Source: Nannochloropsis oceanica | Lineage: Eukaryota; Sar; Eustigmatophyceae; Eustigmatales; Monodopsidaceae | Length of the DNA stretch: 64,000 nt | Direction: 5' to 3' | Assembly: GCA_004519485.1 (NCBI GenBank) | Contig: CP038128.1 | Location: forward strand, 265,001 to 329,000 | Shown here: positions 54,625 through 64,000 of the stretch, in pieces | Layout of the letters: each line of letters begins with the position of its first letter | Numbering within the stretch: the first letter of the stretch is position 1 | Made by a program: the position numbers and the translations under genes | Notes under the pieces: model-generated | Told to the model about the DNA's origin: nothing | What the model saw: the letters and a program-made list of their open reading frames with translations, nothing else | Databases searched by the model: none

Positions 54625-57623
54625 ATGAACACTCCATCCAAGGGCCTGGATCCAGACGGCCTGGCCTTCATTGCTGCTGATGAGGCCTCAAGCACTCTTC
54701 ACTTGCACCTCGCGAGCCTTGGCCTCCTTCCGTCCGCTGCCACCACCACCACAACCACCATCCTTAATCCCGCTGCTGCGGGTGCCACTGCTGCTGCAGC
54801 AGCTAGCAAGGGTCGAGGGCGTGGCAAAACTGGGGACAAACTCATCGTAATGGCGATTGTCGAAGACCCCAGAGCTCCGTTGATAGGCGAGCCAGGCGTG
54901 ACCTTGCCAGGGGGTCCCGCGGCGGGGGAGCGCTTTTATGTCACCACGGCGATCAACTACACCAACGGCAACCCCCACATCGGCCATGCCTACGAAGCTG
55001 TGACTTCTGATGTCATTGCTCGATATCAACGCATGGTGGGAAAACAGGTTTTTTTTCTTACGGGCACGGACGAGCATGGGCAGAAGGTTGCGACGACGGC
55101 GGAGGGGTCGGGGATGACACCTATAGAATTGTGTGATAAATATGCAGGGAATTTCCGGGCCTTGAATAAATGCTTGCGGATTTCGAACGACTTTTTCGTA
55201 AGAACCACCATGCCAGAGCATCACGTCTCGGCGCAGGAATTGTGGAAGCGATGTGCGGCAGCGGACGACATTTATTTGAGGTGAGCTCTGAGAAGAGGGA
55301 GGGAGGAAGGGAGGGAAGGAGGGAAGGAAGGATGGAGGAAGCCCAGCACCCATATTGTCTTGGAAGAAACATGTATTTCGTATCACTTTTAAGAACATCG
55401 TATCGTAACCCGCAGTCTTGACTCAACCCTCCATCCTTTCCCCTGCTCTCCCCACCTTACTCCTATGCTAACAGTAAATACACGGGATGGTACAACGTCC
55501 GCGAGGAAACTTTCGTCACGGAGAACGAGGCCATGCTCGCCGATTTCAAGGACCCTGTTTCGGGCCTCCCTCTGAAAAAAATGGAGGAGACATCCTACTT
55601 CTTCCGCATGTCCAAGTACCAGGCCCAATTGATCGATCACATTCAAAAATCGCCCGCTTTTATCTTGCCTGAGAGCCGGCGGAATCTGATCTTGGCACGG
55701 CTGGAGGAGGAGCTGACGGACTTGAGTGTCTCGAGAACGACCTTCGATTGGGGGATTCCCGTGCCAGACGGATTCGTGCCGGAGCACGTGCTGTATGTGT
55801 GGTTTGATGCCTTGAGCAATTACATGACGGGGATAAATTGGTTGGAGTTTGAGTCGTCCACCCTCCCTTCCCCGTCCTCGTCGGCGTTCTGGCCAGCGAC
55901 GGTGCATGTCATTGGGAAGGACATTATTTGGTTCCATTGTGTCATTTGGCCGACGATTCTAATGAGTGCTGGGCTGCCTTTGCCGAGATCGATATTTGCA
56001 CACGGATTTATCCATGACAAGGATGGAAGGAAGATGAGGTGAGTGAGCGTGATGATCAATGGAAGGGAGGAACGGAGAGAGGAGGGAGGGAGAGAGTGGG
56101 GATCTGTTGATTGTCGTAGCAGCGTGTACCCACCCCTACCTCTCTCCCTACCTCTTTCCCTTCCTCCCTCCCCCTCTCCATCCTCCCTTCCCTCTGTATT
56201 CAGTAAATCCCTGGGCAATGTAATAGACCCGCATGACATGATAAAGCGTTTCCCGATCGACACCTTCCGGTATTACCTGACCAAGGACCCATTTGGAGGC
56301 GATATCTCGTTCTCGCCCGAGGCGATGCTGCAAGCCCACAACAGCGAGCTGGCCGACGTTTTGGGGAACCTGGTTCATCGAGCGGTTAATTTGTGTCAGA
56401 AATTCTGCGAGGGAAAGGTGCCAGTGTTAAAGTGTCTGGAAGGCGGGAAAGGGGGAGGAAAGGAAGGGGGTTGGACGTACGCGCTGCCGATTGATTTAGA
56501 AGAGATGAGGGCGAAGGTGGCGAAAGGAATGGAGGGCTTTGCGCTGAAGGTGCTTTCGGACGAGGTAATGGGTGGGTTTCGGGATACGAATAAATTCCTG
56601 ACCGAAGCGGAACCTTGGAAGATGAAGGGAGACGAGATGGCGGAGGCACGGAGGGAAGTGGTGCGGTTGACGCTGGAAGCCGTTTATGTGCTGGCGCATT
56701 TCTTGGCCCCGATCATGCCTTATGCCGCGACGGAGATCTTTGAAAAGCTAGGGACGCCACCGCAGCCCATCCCTACCCTTCGGGCAGATTTGCGGAATTT
56801 GGATGTGGGAGCCACAGTGTCGGTGGGCAATATTTTGTTTATGAAGCTTGAGGGAGCAGGGGAGGGAAAGGGAGAGGGAGGGGGAATGGTGTTGGTGGAT
56901 GGAAAGCCGCCTAAGGAGGAGAAGGAGGGGAATGGGAAGAAGGCAAAGCAACCGGCCGCGGCTGGGAAAGAGGAAGGTAAAGGGGGAAAGAAGAAGGGAG
57001 GAGGAGGAAGAGGAGGAGGAGGAGGAGGAGGAGGAGGAGGAGGAGGAGGAGGAGGAGGAGGAGGAGTAAAGGGGGGGATCGCTGAGGGAGTGGACGTTGC
57101 TTACCCTGATGATTTTAGCAAGGTGGATATCCGCGTGGGAGGGATCGTGAGGGTGTGGCACCATGAGGCAGCGGACCGGCTGTTTTGTGAGGAGATAGAG
57201 GTCGGGGAGGGGAAACCGCGGCAGGTTGCCTCGGGTCTCCGAGAACATTATACTTTGGAGGAGATGGTGGGGAAGAAGGTCTTAGTGGTGTGTAATTTGA
57301 AGGCAGCCAAGCTGGCGGGATTTGAGAGTCAGGGCATGGTGCTTGCCGCATCTCTGACGGATGGCTCGGGGAAGGTGGTACTTGTCGAACCACCGGCCGA
57401 GGCGACGGTGGGGGAGAGGGTGGCTGTTGAAAGTGCGGGGTATGATATGTCACAGTATCCGCCGATGACCGCGACGCAGATGAAGAAGAAAAAGGCTTGG
57501 GAGGCGGTCGTGGAGGAATTGAAGACAGATCAGGATGGAGTGGCGATGTTTAGAGGGGCGAGACTGGTCACGGCGGCGGGGCCGTGCCGAGCGCTGGGCA
57601 TGGGGGAGGGGAATATCAGATGA
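54625..57623 (+). CDS. Methionyl-tRNA synthetase, bacterial/organellar type with a C-terminal tRNA-binding domain
   Basis: Charges tRNA-Met. Exons 54625-55280, 55475-56038 and 56204-57623; phases agree, 879 aa. Class I signatures: NPHIGHAY (HIGH, about 116-123) and KMSKS, whose codons are split by intron 2 (KM before, SKS after, then LGNVIDP). The connective insert reads WYNVREETFV with no zinc cysteines, as in the organellar/Bacillus branch. The anticodon-binding helical domain ends near residue 700. A Gly-rich linker coded by a GGA run then leads to an EMAP-II/Trbp111-type OB-fold (KVDIRVGGIVRVWHHEAADRL). The N-terminal ~70 residues are Ala/Thr-rich; targeting is unclear. Isolated organellar MetRS often lacks the Trbp111 tail, so this form is notable. 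Confidence 0.94.
55286..55335 (+). repeat. (GGGA)n tract in MetRS intron 1
   Basis: Purine repeat just after the donor at 55281. Confidence 0.7.
57001..57066 (+). repeat. (GGA)n coding repeat in MetRS
   Basis: Encodes a poly-Gly hinge between the synthetase body and the C-terminal OB-fold. Confidence 0.9.
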
Positions 57624-57857
57624 AGAAGGAAGCTAGGACGGGGAAGTGTGTTAGAAGGTGAAAGTGCATTGAAAGAATGATTTGGAGATTCGTTATTTTT
57701 TTTTTTTTATGTTGTCTTTTTTTTGTTCTTTTGCGTGCATTACATATTGTGTTTGTACACTTGCCACGTTTCTCCGCTCACTAAGTTTGGAAGTGCTCTT
57801 CGGCAGGAGCATCGCCGTCTCGTCTCCTTGTCTCTATGCACTTTGTTCTTCCCTCAC

Positions 57858-60800
57858 CTACACTACGACGTTTGATGTCCAGTCGAAACTATCTCCCGTC
57901 TCGGGCAGTAAGATATCTCCATGCTCATCTTTCCCACAACCGCTCTCACCACCGCCCGCACTGCTGCTGCTGCTGATGCTGATGCTTCTTCTCCTTCTTA
58001 TGCGACCGTCCTTATCCTCCCGCTCACCTTCCCGCGGGAGAGAATGAAACCACGCCATAGCCTGCTGCATCGTGGTTGTATACACTGACCATCGCCCAAA
58101 CGCTTCCTGCAAACATTCCCTCCTATCCCGCTCTGACCGGGCCTCCATCTCTCGTCTCCTGATCAACCGTCGTTCCCTCCTTTCCTCCCACAACCGATCC
58201 TTCAGGCGACAAAACCCCTTGGCCTTCCTAAAATGCTCCGCAAGCCCTTCATTAAACTCCTCACGGGCACGCTTCTCCTTCCGCGTCAGCACCAGCTCCC
58301 GCAACCGTCGAACGGACATCAAGCCCTGTCCCCGCGCACGGTGGACTTCGCCATATTTCCTCACTTCTCGGGCTTGAATCCGCAGCCCATACCAAGCCAT
58401 CCACGCCTGCCATGCCAGCTGCTTTTGGGCCGATGGGCAAAGACTGGCCAAAGCTCGGACCATCGTCGGTCTGGCTGCCCCCCAGGCCTGAATTCGCTCT
58501 ACCCACACCTCGTGTCGCTTGGCTCGTCCCGCATATCTACGCCAGTAGCCAAAGTAATGGGCTAAATGATACGCATCACATATTTTCTGCTGCCGTAAAC
58601 GTACACTTCGTGTATCCCATCGTCGCAAGACTTGAACTGCCCGCCTTTCAACCATAATCTGAACTGCTTCCTCCTCCCTTCTTGCAAGTCGAAATGCCTC
58701 CCCCCATCCTTCCAAACTGAGACGAAACAAACGCGTTGCCATTAAGGACTGCACCGTCTCCACTCTCTTTATCTCCTTCTTCTTTTCTCGCACCCATCGT
58801 CGCCAGGGCTCCCATCCCCGATACCGCAAAAACAGCCTCTCTGAGCGTCGCTCCCGACAAACGTCCTCATACGCTACCCTCCACCCAAACATCCACGCAC
58901 GCTGTAGAAGCCCCTCCTCCACCAACTGCATCACCTCCCTCGCCCGCATCTGCAGCTCCTTCCTCCGGTGAATCGACCCCCGCCATGCATGAAAATACTC
59001 GGCTCGACGTGCCTTCTGCGACACCTCTATCAACGCCGCCCGACGCACTGACTGCTGTGCGGTCCACCTCTCCCACGCACGCATTACTCCAGCCAGTAGC
59101 CACTCCTGGGATCGACGCTGAAATCGACGAAGGCCTTGAGCTATTTGAGTTTCACGTGTCCACATATGAAGAGACTGAAGAACCAACAGAGAGTGCTTGT
59201 GTTGTTGAACCTCCTCCACCCGTCGAGTCAAGATCCGAGCTCGTTCGAGCTGGCCCACGGCAATAATGAGTCGACGTGTTTCCCACTGCCCCTCTGCCAG
59301 CAGTGCTGTCTGCTCCTGCCTCTGCCGATCTCCCACACAGCGCGTATGACCCACCACCAATCTTCCCCACTCTCGGTGTAAGCACCACCTCCGTATAGCA
59401 CGCTCACGAAAAGCAGGAAGGACCACCGCCGACAAGCGCAGCCGCTGCAGTACCATCAGGCCCCGATGTAGTCGCCGTTGCCGATGAAAGTACTCGGCCA
59501 TCTTCCGTGTGTCCCCATCCAGCATCCTTCTTCCATGACATTTTGTGAACGCGAACAGACCCACTGCCTTTCCCCGCCGCTGCGCCCAATCCCCTGCATC
59601 TTCCTCCAGACACTGCCAGTGGTACCTTTCCTTACTTCCCTCCCTCCATTCCCTCAAGGCTGTATGGCATCGTCGTTCCTCCGCCCGCCTCCTCTGCTCG
59701 CTGGCAGCAATAATCCGCCTTTCGCCTAAGCGACGAGTCTCCGCCCACTTGAGCAATGCTGCAAGCCCCCGTCGGCCTATGGTACGCCTCCTGGCCTTTC
59801 CCCCTAGACCTGTCTCAATCCCACGCTGCAGTCGCTGTTGAGCGACTGCCAGGCGCCAGCGACGGAGGCCTCGTGCCATGTAGAGGCGTCGACGTTTTTG
59901 GAAGTGCATTGCTGCTGCAGTCCACCACTGGAGGCACTGTCTTTGTGATTTTGCCCGACGCCGACATGCGATCACTTGAGCGCTTCGGGAGATGTGTAGG
60001 GCGCGGTGGAAGGTTTGCAGCACTTGGCGGGCGAGCTTGGAATAGTTTAGAGTGTGGACTCGCTGGGAAGCAAGGTGGAGCAAATGGTACCGTATCCAGC
60101 GGAAGAAGAAGTCGAGAACCAGGGACCGATATCGTTGCTGCTGGTGCTGGATGACTAGGTCTCGTCGCTTGCTTCGTTCTCGTGCACAGGACTTCCATTC
60201 TTCCAGTCGCCGCCTTGCTTTTCTGAGCAAGACAACACCATGCAGTATCTTGGCGAGATGCCGGTGCTGGGCATAAAGCCTTAATTGTTGAAATGCTCCA
60301 GCTTGCCGTCGTCGCATCCTCTTCTCGCCGCCCTCTTGCGAAAGCTCTTCCATCTCCCTTGCTTGTCGCCCCGCCGCATGCAACCACCCCTTCAACGTTT
60401 TCCTCGCCAAATTCCTCGCTTCAAGCTCCATCGCCAACCCCCATGCCTGCCTTTCCTCCCTCCATGCTTGCAAATATCTCTGGAGCGCCCCCATCCCCCG
60501 CTTTGCAAGCGTCTGGTAGAAGATTGTAAAAGCCCATTCATCTCTTAAGCGCATAGTACGTCGTCGTCGACACCCCATCACCCACAATTGCCCCAAACTC
60601 CTTCGCATCCGCCGCACCGCCATAAGGTTTAAAGCAGCATTTGCCCGGCTTTTGAGTCGGTTGTGTTCCTTAACCATGGCGGAGATGGCTCTGCGGGCTC
60701 GTAAATTGATGGTGAGTGCTTCTAAGGATGCTCTTTCTGTGTAAATAGAGCCTTGCCACCGGAGGAAACAACGGATCAAGAGCTTGTTTTCCTGCCGGAG

Positions 60801-61742
60801 GAGATGCTGCTGGCACTTTTTGGTATTGTGCCAAACATAGATAGAAGTGTGAAGAAGGTGGAATTGTCGCTGTAGGGTTATGAGCTGGCCTCTACATCGG
60901 CATGTCACGCGACGAGTGAGCATGTGGATGAACTGCCGGGCGCGGCGTTGAAGGGTGGCTCGTTGTCCGTGCATTGACAGGGCCTTGCGGTAGTCGATTT
61001 GAACGAGACGACGCCAGGCCTTTTCGAAAAAAAGGCCTTGTGATAGAAAATTCGCGTGTCTCTTTGCCATGCTCATGCGTGGTTTGGTGTGGAGGGCTCG
61101 CTGCTTTAGGAGATCGAAAGCGACACGTATCCGGCGGTGAAGACGGACGGCGTGCCAACTTTTTTGCTTCCAGAGGCTAAAAATACGTTGTTGCAGATAA
61201 AAATCCGAGTCAAGGAGCAATTGTTGGATACTCGAGAGGTGAACTTCTAAGGCCGTGGTGCCGATGTTGGTATTGGTGGTGGGGAGGGAAGCCAGATGGT
61301 AGAAGGCTTCGTCATCGCTTGTGGACGAGGAGGAGAAAGACATAGAAGGGGAAGTGACTGACGATGACAGTGGGGAAGAGCACAAGGCCAAACATGCGTG
61401 TCCGTCTTCATCGTTTTTGTGGAATGCTGCTGGTGAAGGGGAGGCATGGCTACCGTCGTCGTCGTGTGCTGCCGCCAAGTCTTCCACTGGAAGGAGTGTG
61501 GCCGAAGAAAACGATGCTGATAAGAAGGAGGACGGCGATGCTGTGACGGTGGCCGAAACAATTGTATGCAGTTCTTCCAGCTGCTGCTGCAGCACCCGCT
61601 CGAGGCGGGCGGTGGCCGTGGATGATGAATAAGGCATCGTCGGCATAGTCGTGTTTTCTTTCTCGACGGCGGGTAGCACTAGGGTTGCTAGTCCCCCCTC
61701 TTTCTCTGTCACAGCGTCCCGCCGCCGATCAACAGGCACCAC
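57858..61742 (-). CDS. SFI1-like centrin-binding repeat protein
   Basis: Seen: single exon, 1294 aa. After an acidic, Ser-rich N-terminal 190 residues it is almost wholly alpha-helical and basic, with dozens of repeats spaced about 25-35 residues apart carrying aromatic anchors, often a Leu or Phe then Trp, such as LLIRCFLRWQGS, ALQRYLQAWREE, LDFFFRWIRYH, ARGLRRWRLAV and EKLW-like variants. This matches SFI1-type repeats, each binding a centrin C-lobe, which build the half-bridge or basal-body linker. Gln, Arg and Trp are very frequent. The C-terminus is Ser-rich and acidic. Inference: a centrosome or basal-body scaffold. It sits head-to-head with the axonemal RIB43A, only 162 bp apart, which supports a ciliary or centriolar role. 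Confidence 0.8.
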   Translation of the reverse strand: MVPVDRRRDAVTEKEGGLATLVLPAVEKENTTMPTMPYSSSTATARLERVLQQQLEELHTIVSATVTASPSSFLSASFSSATLLPVEDLAAAHDDDGSHASPSPAAFHKNDEDGHACLALCSSPLSSSVTSPSMSFSSSSTSDDEAFYHLASLPTTNTNIGTTALEVHLSSIQQLLLDSDFYLQQRIFSLWKQKSWHAVRLHRRIRVAFDLLKQRALHTKPRMSMAKRHANFLSQGLFFEKAWRRLVQIDYRKALSMHGQRATLQRRARQFIHMLTRRVTCRCRGQLITLQRQFHLLHTSIYVWHNTKKCQQHLLRQENKLLIRCFLRWQGSIYTERASLEALTINLRARRAISAMVKEHNRLKSRANAALNLMAVRRMRRSLGQLWVMGCRRRRTMRLRDEWAFTIFYQTLAKRGMGALQRYLQAWREERQAWGLAMELEARNLARKTLKGWLHAAGRQAREMEELSQEGGEKRMRRRQAGAFQQLRLYAQHRHLAKILHGVVLLRKARRRLEEWKSCARERSKRRDLVIQHQQQRYRSLVLDFFFRWIRYHLLHLASQRVHTLNYSKLARQVLQTFHRALHISRSAQVIACRRRAKSQRQCLQWWTAAAMHFQKRRRLYMARGLRRWRLAVAQQRLQRGIETGLGGKARRRTIGRRGLAALLKWAETRRLGERRIIAASEQRRRAEERRCHTALREWREGSKERYHWQCLEEDAGDWAQRRGKAVGLFAFTKCHGRRMLDGDTRKMAEYFHRQRRLHRGLMVLQRLRLSAVVLPAFRERAIRRWCLHREWGRLVVGHTRCVGDRQRQEQTALLAEGQWETRRLIIAVGQLERARILTRRVEEVQQHKHSLLVLQSLHMWTRETQIAQGLRRFQRRSQEWLLAGVMRAWERWTAQQSVRRAALIEVSQKARRAEYFHAWRGSIHRRKELQMRAREVMQLVEEGLLQRAWMFGWRVAYEDVCRERRSERLFLRYRGWEPWRRWVREKKKEIKRVETVQSLMATRLFRLSLEGWGEAFRLARREEEAVQIMVERRAVQVLRRWDTRSVRLRQQKICDAYHLAHYFGYWRRYAGRAKRHEVWVERIQAWGAARPTMVRALASLCPSAQKQLAWQAWMAWYGLRIQAREVRKYGEVHRARGQGLMSVRRLRELVLTRKEKRAREEFNEGLAEHFRKAKGFCRLKDRLWEERRERRLIRRREMEARSERDRRECLQEAFGRWSVYTTTMQQAMAWFHSLPREGEREDKDGRIRRRRSISISSSSSAGGGESGCGKDEHGDILLPETGDSFDWTSNVVV

Positions 61743-61904
61743 ATTAAACGTGCCTTCAGGATTTTTGTTTTCCTATGCCGAGGAGTACGACGTGTGGTGG
61801 TGTGAGGGTGCGTGTGATATTTGTGATTTGGTGAAGTATTTCAAGCAAAAACGGCAACCTGGCGGTTACTGGTGTTCTTCTGCGTTCCAAATGACCATAT
61901 TTAC
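61743..61904. promoter_or_regulatory. Compact bidirectional promoter of SFI1-like and RIB43A
   Basis: Only 162 bp separate the two start codons, so both 5' UTRs and core promoters must lie here or inside the genes. If the RIB43A start is the later ATG at 61959, the gap is 216 bp. Confidence 0.5.
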
Positions 61905-63171
61905 ATGAACGAAAATGTGCCTGGCAATCTGACCGACCCTAAAATCACCATAAGTACAATGATGCCCGAATCTGAGGCCCTGCAAGAGGAACACCTCGCG
62001 AAAGAGACCGCTCGGCTTGCCGCCAGGGCGCGACGGGATCAAGGTCGCCTAGCACGCTTGCAAAATGCCAACCGCACGACGATCGTGGACGTGACGGCCC
62101 TGGAATTGCAAATCGAAGAAAAGCGCCGCCTCAAGGAGCTGGAATTGCTGGCAGCAGCCCGGGAGGGAAAGCATGTGGCTGAGATGGTGCGACTGCGGGC
62201 GGCCCAAGAAGCGCAAGCAATTGCTGCCCGTCAGGCATTGGCGCGCACTGTCAAAGACGAGTGGGCATTGCAAGCTGCGGCATGCAAGGATAAGAACAAG
62301 AAGGACATAAACTTTACGGATTTGCCGGTTGCCAAATGTGGGCGTGGGGCTTTGCAAAAGCTTGATGGCGAGGACGAGGGGTATAGCGCACGTAAGAAGC
62401 AACAGGTAAATGAAGGGAGAAGGCGAAGGAAATACACAACAATCATTCTGTAAGCATGAAGCTCAATTCTCTTGTCTTCTACCTTCTTCAACCATCCGAA
62501 AGCATGCAGAGATGCGATCATGGACGCAAGCCCAGAGGCAAGAGCAGCAAGAGCGTAAATCGGCAGAGGCCCGCACCCGCGCTCAAGAAGCTGCCCAGTT
62601 GCGCCGCGTTTTGTCCCTGGCCGACCAGCAGGCAGAGGGTGAGGCAGCCCTTCGAACGTTTTTGACACGGCAGGTTCAAATTGAAAATGCAGCACAGATA
62701 GAGCGTCATTCTTTGGTAAAGATCCAGCAGCTGAGGCAGAGACAGGAGGAGGAGCAGGCGCTCTTGGCGCGCATGGGAGTGGACCCGATGCTTTCGGAGG
62801 TGAATGATTGCGTAAACCACGAGACAGGGCGTATTGTCTCTGATCGCTTCCGAGGATTTTCAAGTGCACAGCGGCACGCCTTGCTGGAGGAGAATAAAAA
62901 AGTTTTGCAGGAGAAGGCGGCTCGGCAGCAGCAAGAGCAGGAGGATGCACGTGCTTGGGTCAAGCAGCAGGCGCGGTGGAACGCGCTGATGGAGCAGCAG
63001 GAGGAGGAGGAACGTCATGCCCGGGCAGCACTGCACCAAGAGACTTATGCGACGCTTCAGCTGCAGAAGCAAGAGCACAAGGTGCGTGATGCCCGAAATA
63101 GGGCGGACGCTTTTGGTCGGATTGAGGAAGGGCAAGGATTGGTTAGCAAATTCGGGACGTCGCTGGCGTGA
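61905..63171 (+). CDS. RIB43A: RIB43A axonemal microtubule protofilament-ribbon protein
   Basis: Structural inner-lumen component of axonemal doublet microtubules. Exons 61905-62405 and 62512-63171 (donor at 62406; acceptor AG ending at 62511 just before ATG CGA TCA), phase 0, 386 aa, the usual family length. The whole protein is a long charged coiled coil with family landmarks: NRTTIVDVTALELQIEEKRR near residue 47-66; DINFTDLPVAKCGRGALQK; LDGEDEGYSARKKQQ at the exon join leading to MRSWTQAQRQEQQERK; then further Gln/Glu/Arg helices. A second ATG at 61959 is an alternative start. Presence of this gene implies the species can build a flagellum or keeps axonemal parts. Confidence 0.9.
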
Positions 63172-63770
63172 CGAAAAAGGTGAAAGAAAAGTGTCGGTGG
63201 ATGCGAGAGATGGGCAAATAACAGGTGTTGAAGGGTTTGGAGCGGCGGGAGAATAGAAGTATTGGGAAACTGAGAGAAAAAAATGCTTGAAGAAATATGA
63301 GAACGACGTAGTTGTTGCTCGCAAAAATAGGACATGTTTTCATCTGGCGTTTGTGTTCTTTCTGTTGCTTCTGTTGTGGGCTGCTGTGAGGGTGATCACT
63401 CCGACTTTATTATTGATGGACGAGTTTTCGCTTTCAGTCCCGTAAATGATACTGCTCCCTTTCTCCTCGCCCACAACAGGCGTTTCTTTCTTTGCCCTTC
63501 TACGTCTTTTTGTACCGTCTTGGGCGTAGAAACCAACGGCTTCTACTGCTATCATTCCCGCTATTACTGTGGTCCTTGTTCGTGTGAAAAAGGCATCCGC
63601 TCGTGTGTGTTGCTGCACCAGAATGAGAATGAGGAGTCAACTCCTAATGACTTAATCTTAACTCAATCTACTTCTTCATGATCTCACAGCAGCACCAAAA
63701 TGGAGTAACGTGCACACATCGACACCCACCTACACACACGACCAAGTCTTTCCCTCCACCCTCCTCCGCT
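63172..63770. other. Convergent 3' region
   Basis: About 600 bp between RIB43A (+) and the right-edge minus gene. AT-rich; no gene supported. Confidence 0.5.
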
Positions 63771-64000
63771 CTAAACCACCTCGCTCCTCCTTACCCCGCC
63801 TCCATCCCTTCCCCCCTTCCCTCCTGTCGCACCCGCCGCCACTCTCGGCTGCTGTTGTTTCAACCCACTCACCGTCTGGTACGTCGACCTCAACGCCTCC
63901 CCCCCCCTCCCCCCCTCCTTCCCTCTTACCACCTTCCTCTGCGCGTCCGCTTTACGCGCTGCCCACATATCCATCAATGGAATCACATACAATGATGCCA
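63771..64000 (-). CDS. Partial gene at the window edge, C-terminal fragment, unknown
   Basis: Seen: a minus-strand frame open to the right edge, ending at a stop at 63771. Coding is suggested by an ordered stretch near the edge (LYVIPLMDMWAARKADAQRK), then a Gly/Arg/Lys-rich tail. It fits the alternating-strand layout, being convergent with RIB43A. Too little is visible to name a family; the Gly-rich tail could also be 3' flanking sequence read as protein. Confidence 0.4.
   Translation of the reverse strand, partial: ASLYVIPLMDMWAARKADAQRKVVRGKEGGRGGEALRSTYQTVSGLKQQQPRVAAGATGGKGGRDGGGVRRSEVV

Noticed and set aside
58072-61632. Many plus-strand frames opposite the SFI1-like gene
   Set aside because: Antisense shadows of one long, repetitive minus-strand coding exon.
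1-64000. Mobile elements, viral relics, CRISPR arrays, rRNA
   Set aside because: No transposase, reverse transcriptase, capsid, terminal repeats, spaced direct repeats or rRNA-like stretches were seen by eye.

Overview
The window looks like compact nuclear DNA from a photosynthetic stramenopile with a secondary plastid, most likely a eustigmatophyte of the Nannochloropsis/Microchloropsis kind. The reasons are: short GT-AG introns with CCCT-rich 3' ends; several N-termini that read as signal peptides ending in an A-F junction (the stramenopile plastid-targeting signature); a fused glutamine-dependent carbamoyl-phosphate synthetase without ATCase or DHOase; a cytochrome-b5 front-end desaturase; and GC-rich coding sequence with long Gly, Ser, Gln and Ala runs. 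The genus is an inference. The species keeps an axonemal gene (RIB43A) and a centrin-binding (SFI1-like) gene, which suggests a flagellated stage or retained basal-body parts.

Layout, left to right: a possible tiny gene (-); carbamoyl-phosphate synthetase (+); APC10 (-); Myb/SANT-like protein (+); glycerol-3-phosphate dehydrogenase (-); secreted/luminal C2 membrane protein (+); small membrane coiled-coil protein (-); organellar TsaD/Qri7 (+); giant ACBP-PH-START-START-TM-acyltransferase-like protein (+); plastid CDF metal transporter (-); CSRNP-like nuclear protein with an embedded SAP domain (+); DNAJC7-like TPR/J protein (-); front-end desaturase (+); six-hairpin-glycosidase-like protein (-); unknown plastid protein (+); 3-ketoacyl-CoA thiolase (-); plastid glutathione reductase (+); LSM14/Scd6 (-); ankyrin protein (+); [2Fe-2S] thioredoxin-like ferredoxin-TPR fusion (-); methionyl-tRNA synthetase (+); SFI1-like protein (-); RIB43A (+); and a partial gene at the right edge (-).

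Strands alternate almost perfectly: of 21 neighbouring pairs among the 22 well-supported genes, only TsaD and the ACBP giant lie head-to-tail. The window is therefore a chain of divergent pairs sharing short 5' regions and convergent pairs sharing 3' regions.

The gene set is mostly housekeeping: pyrimidine/arginine entry, tRNA modification and charging, cell cycle, mRNA storage, redox and chaperones. A lipid thread runs through it: glycerol-3-phosphate dehydrogenase, the ACBP/START giant, the desaturase and the thiolase. I saw no mobile element, viral relic, rRNA, tRNA or CRISPR array. The most unusual items are the ACBP-START giant with an apparently dead acyltransferase-like end, and the CSRNP-like gene whose cysteine domain is interrupted by a SAP motif.
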